From: Nostoc sp. LEGE 06077
GTDB lineage: Bacteria > Cyanobacteriota > Cyanobacteriia > Cyanobacteriales > Nostocaceae
Direction: 5' to 3'
Assembly (NCBI RefSeq): GCF_015207705.1
Contig: NZ_JADEWI010000008.1
Span: 124,001 to 188,000 of the forward strand
DNA length: 64,000 nucleotides
The translations under genes were made by a program, and so were the position numbers. Each line of letters begins with the position of its first letter. Position 1 is the first letter of the stretch. The notes beneath the pieces were generated by a model. The model made no database searches, was not told where the DNA came from, and saw nothing but the letters and a program-made list of their open reading frames with translations. Shown one piece after another: positions 42,548 through 52,062 of the stretch.

Positions 42548-45500
42548 TTAGCTGTCTTTGATAGGAAGGGAAATGACAAATTCTGTGCCTTTTCCCACAA
42601 CAGAATTGACCACGATTTTACCGTTGTGTTTTTCTTCAACAATTTGCCGGGCGATCGCTAGTCCTAACCCTGTACCTTTACCAACACCTTTAGTAGTAAA
42701 TAAATGATCAAAGATTTTCTCTAGAACTTCTGCAATCATACCTTTACCGTTATCTCGAATATGGATGTAAACTTGGTTAGCAATTGCTTGAGTACGGATA
42801 GTAATTTCTTGGGGATGAGTTTGCAATTCGGCAAATGTGTGTTCTTGTGCCATATCATCAAACATATCAATGGCATTAGCCAAGATATTCATAAATACTT
42901 GGTTTAATTGACCAGGAAAGCATTCAATTAGAGGTATATCACCATATTCGGGCTGAATATTAATGGCAGGACGGTGTTCGTTGGCTTTGAGGCGGTATTT
43001 TAAAATTAACAAGGTACTATCAAGACCATCATGGATGTTAGCCATCACTTGATTGATTGTATCGGCACGGGAGAAGGTACGCAGACTGGTACTAATTGAT
43101 TTGATGCGCTCAGTTGCTTCAGTCATGGAAACCAGCAACTTGGGTAAATCTGCAACTAAAAATTCCAAATCGATATTCTTAGCGTTATTTTGAATCTGGG
43201 CGACAGGTTCGGAATAGTATTGCTGATAAAGTTCTAGATGTCCAATTAAATCCTGAGTGTAGTCTTGGGCGTTGCTAATACTACCGTAAAGAAAACCAAT
43301 GGGGTTATTAACTTCATGAGCAACTCCCGCGACTAAGTTACCCAAAGATGCCATTTTTTCATTTTGGACTGTCTGGAGTTGAGATTGTTCTAACTGTTGA
43401 GCATAAGCTTGAGCTTGCTGATAAAGGCGAGCATTTTCTAGAGAAATAGCAGCTTGACTACAAAGGAAGTTGAGAATGAGGATGCGATCGCTTGTAAACA
43501 CTCCACTAGTAAAGCGATTCTTCAAATACAAAATCCCAATCAAACTTCCCTGATAAAGAATTGGTAAACATAACAGACTTTTTGGTTGGCGCTGAAGTAA
43601 ATACTCATCAATTACCGGTAAATCTGTCTTGAGTTCGTTAATTACCACAACTTCTTGGTTATTTTTGACATATTGAATCAGTTTGACGGGGAGGATGGAA
43701 TTACCTTCTAAGGGTTGACGATAAAGTTCTGTAGTTTCGGATGTGGTAATGGCTCTCACCTCCCATATTCCATCACTATTTGGCAAGATTAAGGCGCAGC
43801 GATCGCCACCGGAGTTTTGCAGAATAATTTGAGTTAGTTGATGCAGCAGTTCATCTAGTTGAATTGTGCTAGATAAACTTTGAGAGGCTTTGAGAATAGC
43901 CGCAAAATCCAGAGCAATATTCAAACTCGCACGAGAAGAGGGGTTAGCGGTTGTAGCAGTCTGAATTGAGACATGGGAGGTGGAGATAGCCGCAAGGGTT
44001 TCCAATGGGTTGAGCATTGGTATTGTCTGCTGAAAAATAGGACTCAGTAAATGAGAATAGTGGCTTTCTAAATCGTCGGTTTTGGCCTTTGCACCCCAAT
44101 GAGCATAACAATAATAAGCTTCCTGCATATAAGCTGCGGCGATTTTGTCTTTACCCCAAGCTAGGTAAAACTTCGCAGCCAGTTCATTGGCCAAGGCTGC
44201 TTCTTGGAGGTAGCCGTTGGTTTGAGCCAGAGCGATCGCGCGATCGTAAAAATCCCCCGCTTCATAGTATTTTCCTAATACCCGATAAGTTTCCGCTTCT
44301 ACTAGTTGAAACTTATGTAAATAGTTCATGGGAGCATGATCTGCCCATGTCTGCATAGATTTTTGGTTGTTTGTAATCTTCTCCAAATCATCTGAACTAG
44401 AAGCTGAGGATAATAAACTCAAAGATTGATAAAAATTCTTCAAAGGAATAATCAATAAACCCGCCGCACCTTGTTCATATTCTTCAAATTTACTAGCGTA
44501 ATATTTCGCACTTTCCACATCGCCAAATAAATAAGACAGTAGAAGTTTGGCTAGATAAACATAGCAAATTCCATTAACATTCCGACTGGCAATTAAAGAT
44601 GGTAGAGTCAGAGTTTCGTTGAAACTTGAACCAATTAGCATCGTGTAATTTTCAGCTTTGCCACGCAGATTAATTACTGTTTGTCGCCATGTATTTGCCC
44701 AAAGTAAAGAAGCTTCTTGCTTAATATCTTCAATGAGCAGACAGTATTTATCAGCCTCAGATTCGGCAATTTCGAGATTTTCTCCTGTCCAAAATAAAAA
44801 TTGGCAATAGCAATTAGCACAATAACCAACATATTCTAAATCACCATGTTCTAGCCCACTGGTTAAACCAGCTAAAAATACAGGTAATGTCGAACGCAGA
44901 GAATCTTGCCAATGTTTAATAAATAAAGCAAATGTGAGATTAACTTTACTAGTTAATTCTTTAGCTTGCAATTGCTCTAAAAGAATGGTTGCTAGTTGAC
45001 CAAATTGATAGCCGCGCTTAATTTCGCCAGTAGCACATAAGAATAAGCCATACAAACTATAAGCAATGGCGGCTTGGGGAGAGTTACCACGTTGAATACA
45101 GATTTTCACCATCGTGAATATCTTTAAGGGTAACAACTGTGGTTTGGCTAAATACACAGATGCAAATAAACCTACGAGGATTCGCATCGCAGCGGATTGA
45201 TGGGGGTCTTGGAGAATTGGTAAATCTGCGAGAGTTTCTATGGGGCGATCGCCTAAAATAATTTTGAGTTGTTGATGTTGGGCAATCATTGTCTCAAAAT
45301 CACAATCTTCAGGGAAATCTACCCCAAGTAAATTGAGAGCTTCTCTACCTGTATCTATGGCTTCGATGAGTTTGTTTTGGGCGGTGTAAGATAAAATTTG
45401 GATTTCATAGACTTTGATTTTATCTAAGGAGTGACGCGCTGATAATAGTGTTTGTGCAATCAAATTCTTAGATTGGGCAAAGTTAGTATTTAAATATTCT

Positions 45501-47920
45501 GATTCTGCTAACGATTCATACAATTGCAGTGTCAGATTATACTGATTTTGCCAGCTATCTGCGGCTAAGAGTGTTAAACCTGTGTTTAAGTAACTCACAG
45601 CCGCAGAGTAGGCTGTAGCAACTTTGGCTTTATTTCCCGCCCGTAAGTTTAACTGAGCTAATTGTTCTCTTTGTGAGATTTCATCAATTAATTCAATACC
45701 GATATTTAGCTGATTGACAATATCAAAAATGCGGTTTTCAAACTCTTGTTCTGGGGTATTACTCCAGAGTAATTGGCCAATTTTGAGGTGAGTGGCTTGT
45801 TTTTGGCGATCGGGAATTAAAGAGTAAGCAGCTTGTTGAACGCGATCGTGTAAAAACCGATAGGTTACATTCTCTCTGTTGTGAGTATTTGTCTCTGCTT
45901 GCTCATGGCTGATATAAAATTTATAAACTTCACTTTGGGGTAGAATTAATCCTTCTTGTAAAGCTTTCCACAAGGCTACAGCCGCTTCTGATTGTAGTTG
46001 TTCCGAAACAATCGCTAAGGTGGTTAAATCAAACTGATTACCAATACAAGCAGCTAACCTCAAGACATTTTGCGTTTCTTCAGGTAACTTCTGCAATTGC
46101 TGCGCCATAAACTCTACTACATCATCGGTGAGCGATAGGGCGTTGATTTGGACAATATCACATTCCCAATATCCCTGTTCACGATTAAATATAATTTCAC
46201 CGTCTTCGTATAATGCTTTAAGAAACTGAGTGATAAAAAAGGGATTGCCTTGGGTTTTGCGGGCAATTAATTCTGTGAGGGGAAGCGATCGCTCAGTTGT
46301 ACAATGCAGTGTATCTGCAACTAACTGATTTGCGTCACTCATCATCAAAGGCGCAAGGGTAATTGTATTGACGGTTTTACCCATGTGCTGAAGTTCCGTA
46401 ACTGTCAAAATCAACGGGTGTGTTGGCGACACTTCATTGTCTCGATAAGCCCCCAACAATAACAGATAATTTTTATCTGCCATCAGCAGCTTAATCAATT
46501 GCAAAGAAGCTGAATCAGCCCATTGCAAATCATCGAGAAACATTACCAATGGATGTTCGGCTGTGGTAAAAACGGCAATAAATTTTTGGAATAATAAGTT
46601 AAATCGATTTTGGGCGGCGGTTCCCGCAAGTTCGGGTGCGGGGGGTTGTTTACCAATCACTCGTTCGAGTTCTGGCATAACTTCAATCAGAACTTGCCCA
46701 TTGTCGCCCAAAGCGGTGAGAATTTTGCTCCGCCACTGGTTTAATTTGGTATCTGATTCGGATAATAACTGCCCCATTAAATCCCGCAAAGCTTGGACAA
46801 ATGCTAATAAGGGAAGATTTCGATTGAACTGATCGAACTTACCTTTGATGAAATAGCCTTGCTGACGGGTAATGGGTTTGTGAACTTCGTTGACTACGGC
46901 TGTTTTTCCAATCCCGGAAAATCCTGCTACTAGCATCATTTCGGTTGTGCCATTAGCGACGCGCTCAAAAGCTTGCAAGAGGCGGGTAACTTCAGTTTCT
47001 CGCCCGTAGAGTTTTTCGGGGATGAGGAAGCGATCGCAAATATCCCGTCTGCCAATTTCAAAATATTCAACTTTGCCAGTATGTTTTAACTGTTCACTAC
47101 AATTTTCTAAATCATGCTTTAATCCCAAAGCACTTTGATATCTATCTTCGGCATTTTTTGCCATTAATTTTATGACAATATCCGCAATTACCGGTGGTAT
47201 TTCTGGTCTGTTCCCCAAAGTAGTTAGCGTTTTGGCTATATGACAATGCAACAACTCCATTGGGTCATCACAGATAAATGGTAGAATCCCCGTCAATAGT
47301 TCATAAAAGGTTACACCCAAGGAATAAAAATCACTCCGATAATCTATTCCTCGATTCATTCTCCCAGTTTGTTCTGGGGAAATATAAGCGAGTGTGCCTT
47401 CTAAAACATTAGGACTCTTGATTTCTTGAGTTTCTCTGGGTAATAGGGAGGCAATACTAAAGTCAATCAGTTGAACTTGTTTTGTTTGGGGATGAATCAG
47501 AATATTGGCAGGTTTGATGTCTTTGTGAATGACACGATATTGATGCAAATCGTGGAGAACATTGCTTAATTGAATGGCGATCGCTAAAAATTCGGCTAGG
47601 GAAAGAGTGGTAGTTTTGATGTATTCTCGTAGCGCAATACCCCCTGTATCCGCCATCACCAATATATAACCATTGCGATATGTTTCTAAAGCTAGAGGAT
47701 AAATAATACCCGGAATCTGGAGATTTTTGCTAATAGTATATTGATTGCGAAATTGCAATAATTCTTGGAAACTAGGATATTCTGAGGTGAGAAGTTTGAT
47801 GACTACAGGTAGTTGATCAACTTGACGGATTGCTCGATATACTCTGGTTCTAGAACCTGCATATAGTTGAGAGCTAATTTGATATCCGGAAATGATGGGG
47901 GTATGAGACTCAACAACCAT
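42548..47920 (-). CDS. Hybrid serine/threonine kinase, AAA ATPase, GAF and histidine kinase
   Basis: A 1790-residue signalling giant. Domains: Ser/Thr kinase about 10-275 (VVIKLL lysine; VIHKDIKPANI catalytic loop; DFS in place of DFG; SPEQTGRMNRGIDYRSDFYSLG), AAA/NTPase about 300-600 (GFSGIGKTAVV, LVMFLDDLQWAD), long TPR-like helical middle about 700-1290, GAF about 1360-1510, then histidine kinase with phospho-His in VAHEVNNPIGF near 1533 and HATPase (DNGKGM, GKGTGLGLAIARQI). This architecture is common in filamentous cyanobacteria. No cognate response regulator lies beside it. A truncated copy of its C-terminus lies just upstream. Confidence 0.93.
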   Translation of the reverse strand: MVVESHTPIISGYQISSQLYAGSRTRVYRAIRQVDQLPVVIKLLTSEYPSFQELLQFRNQYTISKNLQIPGIIYPLALETYRNGYILVMADTGGIALREYIKTTTLSLAEFLAIAIQLSNVLHDLHQYRVIHKDIKPANILIHPQTKQVQLIDFSIASLLPRETQEIKSPNVLEGTLAYISPEQTGRMNRGIDYRSDFYSLGVTFYELLTGILPFICDDPMELLHCHIAKTLTTLGNRPEIPPVIADIVIKLMAKNAEDRYQSALGLKHDLENCSEQLKHTGKVEYFEIGRRDICDRFLIPEKLYGRETEVTRLLQAFERVANGTTEMMLVAGFSGIGKTAVVNEVHKPITRQQGYFIKGKFDQFNRNLPLLAFVQALRDLMGQLLSESDTKLNQWRSKILTALGDNGQVLIEVMPELERVIGKQPPAPELAGTAAQNRFNLLFQKFIAVFTTAEHPLVMFLDDLQWADSASLQLIKLLMADKNYLLLLGAYRDNEVSPTHPLILTVTELQHMGKTVNTITLAPLMMSDANQLVADTLHCTTERSLPLTELIARKTQGNPFFITQFLKALYEDGEIIFNREQGYWECDIVQINALSLTDDVVEFMAQQLQKLPEETQNVLRLAACIGNQFDLTTLAIVSEQLQSEAAVALWKALQEGLILPQSEVYKFYISHEQAETNTHNRENVTYRFLHDRVQQAAYSLIPDRQKQATHLKIGQLLWSNTPEQEFENRIFDIVNQLNIGIELIDEISQREQLAQLNLRAGNKAKVATAYSAAVSYLNTGLTLLAADSWQNQYNLTLQLYESLAESEYLNTNFAQSKNLIAQTLLSARHSLDKIKVYEIQILSYTAQNKLIEAIDTGREALNLLGVDFPEDCDFETMIAQHQQLKIILGDRPIETLADLPILQDPHQSAAMRILVGLFASVYLAKPQLLPLKIFTMVKICIQRGNSPQAAIAYSLYGLFLCATGEIKRGYQFGQLATILLEQLQAKELTSKVNLTFALFIKHWQDSLRSTLPVFLAGLTSGLEHGDLEYVGYCANCYCQFLFWTGENLEIAESEADKYCLLIEDIKQEASLLWANTWRQTVINLRGKAENYTMLIGSSFNETLTLPSLIASRNVNGICYVYLAKLLLSYLFGDVESAKYYASKFEEYEQGAAGLLIIPLKNFYQSLSLLSSASSSDDLEKITNNQKSMQTWADHAPMNYLHKFQLVEAETYRVLGKYYEAGDFYDRAIALAQTNGYLQEAALANELAAKFYLAWGKDKIAAAYMQEAYYCYAHWGAKAKTDDLESHYSHLLSPIFQQTIPMLNPLETLAAISTSHVSIQTATTANPSSRASLNIALDFAAILKASQSLSSTIQLDELLHQLTQIILQNSGGDRCALILPNSDGIWEVRAITTSETTELYRQPLEGNSILPVKLIQYVKNNQEVVVINELKTDLPVIDEYLLQRQPKSLLCLPILYQGSLIGILYLKNRFTSGVFTSDRILILNFLCSQAAISLENARLYQQAQAYAQQLEQSQLQTVQNEKMASLGNLVAGVAHEVNNPIGFLYGSISNAQDYTQDLIGHLELYQQYYSEPVAQIQNNAKNIDLEFLVADLPKLLVSMTEATERIKSISTSLRTFSRADTINQVMANIHDGLDSTLLILKYRLKANEHRPAINIQPEYGDIPLIECFPGQLNQVFMNILANAIDMFDDMAQEHTFAELQTHPQEITIRTQAIANQVYIHIRDNGKGMIAEVLEKIFDHLFTTKGVGKGTGLGLAIARQIVEEKHNGKIVVNSVVGKGTEFVISLPIKDS

Positions 47921-48444
47921 TGATATTTACCTCTAGCTTCTTTTGGCGTTTGCTTCTCTACATGGATGAAACCACGCGCAGCAAGTTTAGATATGCTTAG
48001 TATTCCCATTCGTGAGATATTTCCTAACAAACAAATACGTATAATTCAACACTTTTATTACTTAAGTAATTATCCAATTGCAATTTCAAAAAAATATCAT
48101 TATCTATAGGAATCCGACTTGATTATTGAAATTACTTATATGGGTGGGGAATAGGGAACAGGAAAAGACGTAACAGAGGTGTACTAAGTTTTTTTGTCAG
48201 AATTCAGCACCCAGGAGTCATAATTTAGAAGTATCCATAGGATTAGCAAATTAATTTATCAAAGATTTTCCTGATTCTTTAAACCTTCTGACTCCTGAAT
48301 ACTTACGTTTTTTTCTCCAAATCAAATATGATTCCTATATAACTCTAGGGTGGGTAATATCCAAACATAAAAATCAGGTAGGACGCAACTTTTCCGCATT
48401 ACCTACCTGATTTTAATTGCAATTTTTCAATCAAAGTTGCCAAA
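47921..48444. other. Intergenic region between the giant kinase and its broken copy
   Basis: About 520 nt with no intact gene. An open frame at 47803-48030 overlaps the kinase start and looks accidental. It holds a GGGAATAGGGAACAGG repeat near 48144 and the hairpin listed next. Confidence 0.4.
48370..48414 (-). terminator. Hairpin after the histidine kinase fragment
   Basis: AAAATCAGGTAGG (48370-48382) is the exact inverse of CCTACCTGATTTT (48402-48414), with a 19-nt loop; a run of A on one side and T on the other makes it terminator-like in both directions. Confidence 0.65.
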
Positions 48445-48681
48445 TTAAGCCTTAATGGGAAGGGCAAGAAGGAATTCTGTTCCTTCTCCCATAACAGAAT
48501 TAACTGCGATTTTACCGTTGTGTTTTTCTTCCACAATCTGACGAGCGATCGCTAATCCTAAACCTGTTCTTTTACCAGCTGATTTGGTAGTAAATAAATG
48601 GTCAAAAATCTTTTGTTTAATTTGTTGACTCATCCCTTTAGCATTATCAGCCATTGAGACTTTGACGGATTTATCTCTAAG
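48445..48681 (-). pseudogene. Truncated histidine kinase ATPase tail
   Basis: The last 69 codons (from ATG 48654) read MADNAKGM ... KIFDHLFTTKSAGKRTGLGLAIARQ then VEEKHNGKIAVNSVMGEGTEF, nearly the same as the C-terminus of the giant kinase downstream. The G box reads GKRTGLG instead of GKGTGLG. The N-terminal half of the ATPase domain and everything before it are missing; similarity runs back to about 48681 and stops. A duplication remnant, probably not functional. Confidence 0.8.
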
Positions 48682-48859
48682 TATTCAAAATAGGTATGTT
48701 TTTATACTTATGCTTGGTCAGAATATTCCTACTCCCCACTCCCATTAGTATAAATAGCGTTGCTTCTATGGGGATTTGAATGGCTATGCTAGTATGCCCT
48801 TAAACAATTCATAACCCAAGCATTATTTAATACTATTCAAACATTAGCGAGAATTTAGG

Positions 48860-49498
48860 GTGAACTTACATATTTACTTTCTTCGTCACGGACAAACAGA
48901 ATACAGTCGTAATAATGCTTTTTGTGGTTCCATCGACTCAGAACTGACTCCTGAAGGTTTTGATATGGCTGAGGCTTTTGCATCTGCATACCAGTCTCTG
49001 GCTTGGGCGGCTATTTTTTGTAGTCCAATGCGACGCACAATAGCCACAGCTAAACCTCTGTGTACAGCGATTGGGATAGAACCACAACTGCGTGAGGGTT
49101 TAAAAGAAATCAACTACGGCCAATGGGAAGGTAAAACCCCGGAATTTATTAGTCAAGAATATCACGATGATTTTCTACGTTGGTCTGCTGACCCAGCTTG
49201 GTATGCACCAACAGGTGGAGAAATGGCTGTCACAATTGCTTCCCGCGCAATGGGAGTGATTGAAGAAATCAAGCATTTTCACCAAAGTGGCAATGTTTTA
49301 GTTGTTGCCCATAAAGCCACTATTAGAATTATGCTGTGTAGTTTGCTAGGAATTGATGTGGGACGTTTTCGTTATCGCTTGGATTGTCCAGTGGGTTCTG
49401 TGAGCGTTGTAGAATTTACTTCCCACGGGCCATTGTTGCGCTCTTTAGCAGATCGTTCTCATTTAGGTGAACAATTGCGAAATTTACCTGGAACTTAA
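48860..49498 (+). CDS. Histidine phosphatase-superfamily protein
   Basis: A 212-residue phosphoglycerate mutase-like phosphatase. FLRHGQTEYSRNNAF carries the phospho-accepting His (RHG), FCSPMRRTIATAKPL the second Arg, EINYGQWEGKTPE the proton donor Glu region and VAHKATIRIMLC the second catalytic His. Similar to CobC/GpmB-type enzymes; the substrate is unknown. The start is GTG 48860. Monocistronic. Confidence 0.9.
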   Translation: MNLHIYFLRHGQTEYSRNNAFCGSIDSELTPEGFDMAEAFASAYQSLAWAAIFCSPMRRTIATAKPLCTAIGIEPQLREGLKEINYGQWEGKTPEFISQEYHDDFLRWSADPAWYAPTGGEMAVTIASRAMGVIEEIKHFHQSGNVLVVAHKATIRIMLCSLLGIDVGRFRYRLDCPVGSVSVVEFTSHGPLLRSLADRSHLGEQLRNLPGT

Positions 49499-49615
49499 GG
49501 TATTTTTTCAACTCAAAAAATATATTCAAATTAGGTTGGGTGAAGGCACAAAAAATATTATTTGGCTCTAACCCAACATTTTTTTTGCAAGACTACATCA
49601 ATAGCAAATTTTGTC

Positions 49616-50746
49616 ATGATTCCGCAGATTGAAACTATATTTTTACGGCAAATGGCCTCTGGCGATCGCCTATCTTTACAAGTTTATAAATTTGTTGGTT
49701 CTCAACCAGGTAAAAAGGTTTATATTCAATCTAACTTACACGGAGCAGAAATTTCGGGAAACGCCGTTATTCAGCAAATTATAGAATTTTTACTCAGCAT
49801 CAATGATACCGATTTAGTTGGAGAAATTTGGCTAGTTCCGGTATGTAATCCGATGGGGACAAATGAAAGAGCGCAACATTTTTCACCGGGAAGACACTGT
49901 GTTTATGAAGCGAGAGACTGGAACCGAATTTTTTGGGATTATGAAAAGGTAGCTGAGGATTTAACAGAATTTACTCAATCGCAATTACTCCTAGAGCCAG
50001 AAAATATTCGCCAAAATTATCTGAGTAAAATTAAAAATGAATTTACCAAGAAATTAGACAGACTTAATTCTTCTAGTAGTTTGCCTTATACTGATCAATT
50101 TAGTTATAAACTACAAAGTTTGAGTTTAGATGCAGATTACCTGATTGACTTACATAGTTCGACAAATCAAGGTTTAGACTATATATATTATTTCCGCGAT
50201 CGCCAAGATAGTGCTAAATATTTTTTGCTCGACTATGGCATCTTACTTGATAAATATGATGGTGATGCTTTTGATGAAGCGTTTATCAAACCTTGGTTAG
50301 CATTAGAAGCTCGTTTGCAAAGTTTAGGCAGACAAATCAGATTTGATGTTGAAGCTTGGACACTAGAATTAGGTGCAGGAATGCAGATCAACTCATATTC
50401 TGTAGCGAAGGGTGTGCAAGGCATAAAAAATTATTTAGTGCAGAAAGGCGTATTAAAAATTAGTAATTTTTCTCCCGAACATATAGAAAATCATGTAATG
50501 GCTGTTTTTCACAGCAGCAACAGAACTAAATATTATGCGATCGCTGGCGGCATGATTCAATCTAGAGTTGAATTAGGTAGTGTAGTTCAAGCTGGAGATA
50601 GACTTTATCAAATTATTAGTTTCAACAAAGAAAAGGCATTACCGCAAATAATTGATATCTACGCTGAACAGGATGGATTAATTTATGATGTTGCTACCAA
50701 TCAGGCTGTGAATCAAGGAGAATTTGTATTAGGCATTATTTATTAA
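49616..50746 (+). CDS. Succinylglutamate desuccinylase/aspartoacylase-family protein (M14-like)
   Basis: A 376-residue zinc hydrolase. SNLHGAEISGNAVI has the first His and Glu zinc ligands (HxxE) and DYLIDLHSSTNQG the third (DLHS), with the conserved VPVCNPMGTNERAQ and a late ALELGAG-like acid region (EAWTLELGAGMQIN). The C-terminal part (about residues 300-376) forms a lipoyl-like beta domain. It likely deacylates or trims an N-acylated amino acid; no substrate can be named. I use ATG 49616; the upstream frame from 49562 has no family similarity. Confidence 0.88.
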   Translation: MIPQIETIFLRQMASGDRLSLQVYKFVGSQPGKKVYIQSNLHGAEISGNAVIQQIIEFLLSINDTDLVGEIWLVPVCNPMGTNERAQHFSPGRHCVYEARDWNRIFWDYEKVAEDLTEFTQSQLLLEPENIRQNYLSKIKNEFTKKLDRLNSSSSLPYTDQFSYKLQSLSLDADYLIDLHSSTNQGLDYIYYFRDRQDSAKYFLLDYGILLDKYDGDAFDEAFIKPWLALEARLQSLGRQIRFDVEAWTLELGAGMQINSYSVAKGVQGIKNYLVQKGVLKISNFSPEHIENHVMAVFHSSNRTKYYAIAGGMIQSRVELGSVVQAGDRLYQIISFNKEKALPQIIDIYAEQDGLIYDVATNQAVNQGEFVLGIIY

Positions 50747-50779
50747 TTCTGACCAATAATTCCTCGATAGTACAAGTTT

Positions 50780-51790
50780 ATGAAAGCTTACGAAATCCAA
50801 AGCAATGCTGGAATTGATGCTTTAAAACTAGTTGATCGCTCACAACCTGAACCCGGAACCGGACAAGTTCTGATTCAGGTAAAAGCAACATCTCTGAATT
50901 ATCGTGACTTATTGGTTGCTGAGGGAAACTATGGTTCTGCGGTGAAATATCCCCTGATTCCCATGTCTGATGGTGCTGGGGAAGTTGTTGCCGTGGGTGA
51001 AGGTGTGACGCGGGTGAAAAAAGGCGATCGCGTCGCGGGTATTTTTTTTCAAAATTGGATTTACGGCTCTTTAACCAGAGAGAAAATGAAATCTGACTTG
51101 GGTGGTAGGATCAATGGAATGCTGGCTGAGTATGTTGTGCTAAACCAAGATGGCTTAGTCATTTTACCTGATCATCTTTCCTACACTGAAGGAGCCACTT
51201 TACCCTGTGCGGCTGTCACCGCTTGGCACGCTTTGGTAACAAAAGGTAACATCAGAGCAAATGACACTGTATTGTTGCTGGGTACGGGCGGAGTTTCGAT
51301 TTTTGCCCTTCAGTTTGCCAAACTCCACGGCGCGAGAGTCATTATTACTTCTAGTAGCGACGAAAAATTAGCACAAGCCAAACAACTCGGTGCTGATGAA
51401 ATTATCAATTACAAAACCACACCTAATTGGGAAAAGCAAGTTTACGAGTTAAGCGATCGCATAGGTGTAGATCACGTCATTGAAGTAGGCGGTGCAGGTA
51501 CTTTACCACAATCACTACAAGCTGTCAGAATTGGGGGGCGTGTTAGCTTAATTGGAGTGCTGACAGGGAGAGGAAGTGAGATTGATCCTACGCCCATACT
51601 CGTTAAAAGTCTCACAGTCCAAGGTATTTATGTAGGCAGTCGAGAAATGTTTGAAACCATGAATCAAGCAATATCTCAACATCACATTTTACCCATAATT
51701 AATCTAGTTTTTCCGTTCACATCCGCCCCAGAAGCTTATCGTTACCTCAAAACCGCCGCCCACTTCGGTAAAATAGTCATTCAAAATTAG
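50780..51790 (+). CDS. Medium-chain NAD(P)-dependent alcohol dehydrogenase
   Basis: A 336-residue MDR enzyme with substrate domain (GQVLIQVKATSLNYRDLLVAEG) and cofactor domain (VLLLGTGGVSIFALQFAKLHGARVIITSSSDEK). It lacks the catalytic-zinc Cys/His of classic ADHs at the usual positions (NYRD, SDGAGEV), so it belongs to the zinc-free quinone-oxidoreductase-like or ZADH group. It follows the deacylase gene after 33 nt. Confidence 0.9.
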   Translation: MKAYEIQSNAGIDALKLVDRSQPEPGTGQVLIQVKATSLNYRDLLVAEGNYGSAVKYPLIPMSDGAGEVVAVGEGVTRVKKGDRVAGIFFQNWIYGSLTREKMKSDLGGRINGMLAEYVVLNQDGLVILPDHLSYTEGATLPCAAVTAWHALVTKGNIRANDTVLLLGTGGVSIFALQFAKLHGARVIITSSSDEKLAQAKQLGADEIINYKTTPNWEKQVYELSDRIGVDHVIEVGGAGTLPQSLQAVRIGGRVSLIGVLTGRGSEIDPTPILVKSLTVQGIYVGSREMFETMNQAISQHHILPIINLVFPFTSAPEAYRYLKTAAHFGKIVIQN

Positions 51791-52062
51791 TTTATCCTAA
51801 CCTACCGTAAGCTGCTAAAAGCGTCTACACACTTCATACTTTATGCTTCTCACTCAGTTTGAAGGAAATAACAAATTCTCGTCATAAAATAATATTTCTA
51901 CAGTGATCTAACCATGTTCTGGATAACTAAAACAGACTTTGAATGCTTGCAGTATAAAATAATAGTGAAATTACTGAAGCCTAGGTAAAATAGCAGCAGT
52001 TATATTCATACTAACCTCATATTCAATGTGGAAAAACAAGGGCGCATCTACTATTTCTCAAT

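Noticed and set aside
44089-44358. 89-codon plus-strand frame inside the giant kinase
   Set aside because: Antisense shadow of a long, clearly conserved gene.
47803-48030. 75-codon frame overlapping the giant kinase start
   Set aside because: It lies over the kinase coding start in another frame and has no RBS or recognisable fold.
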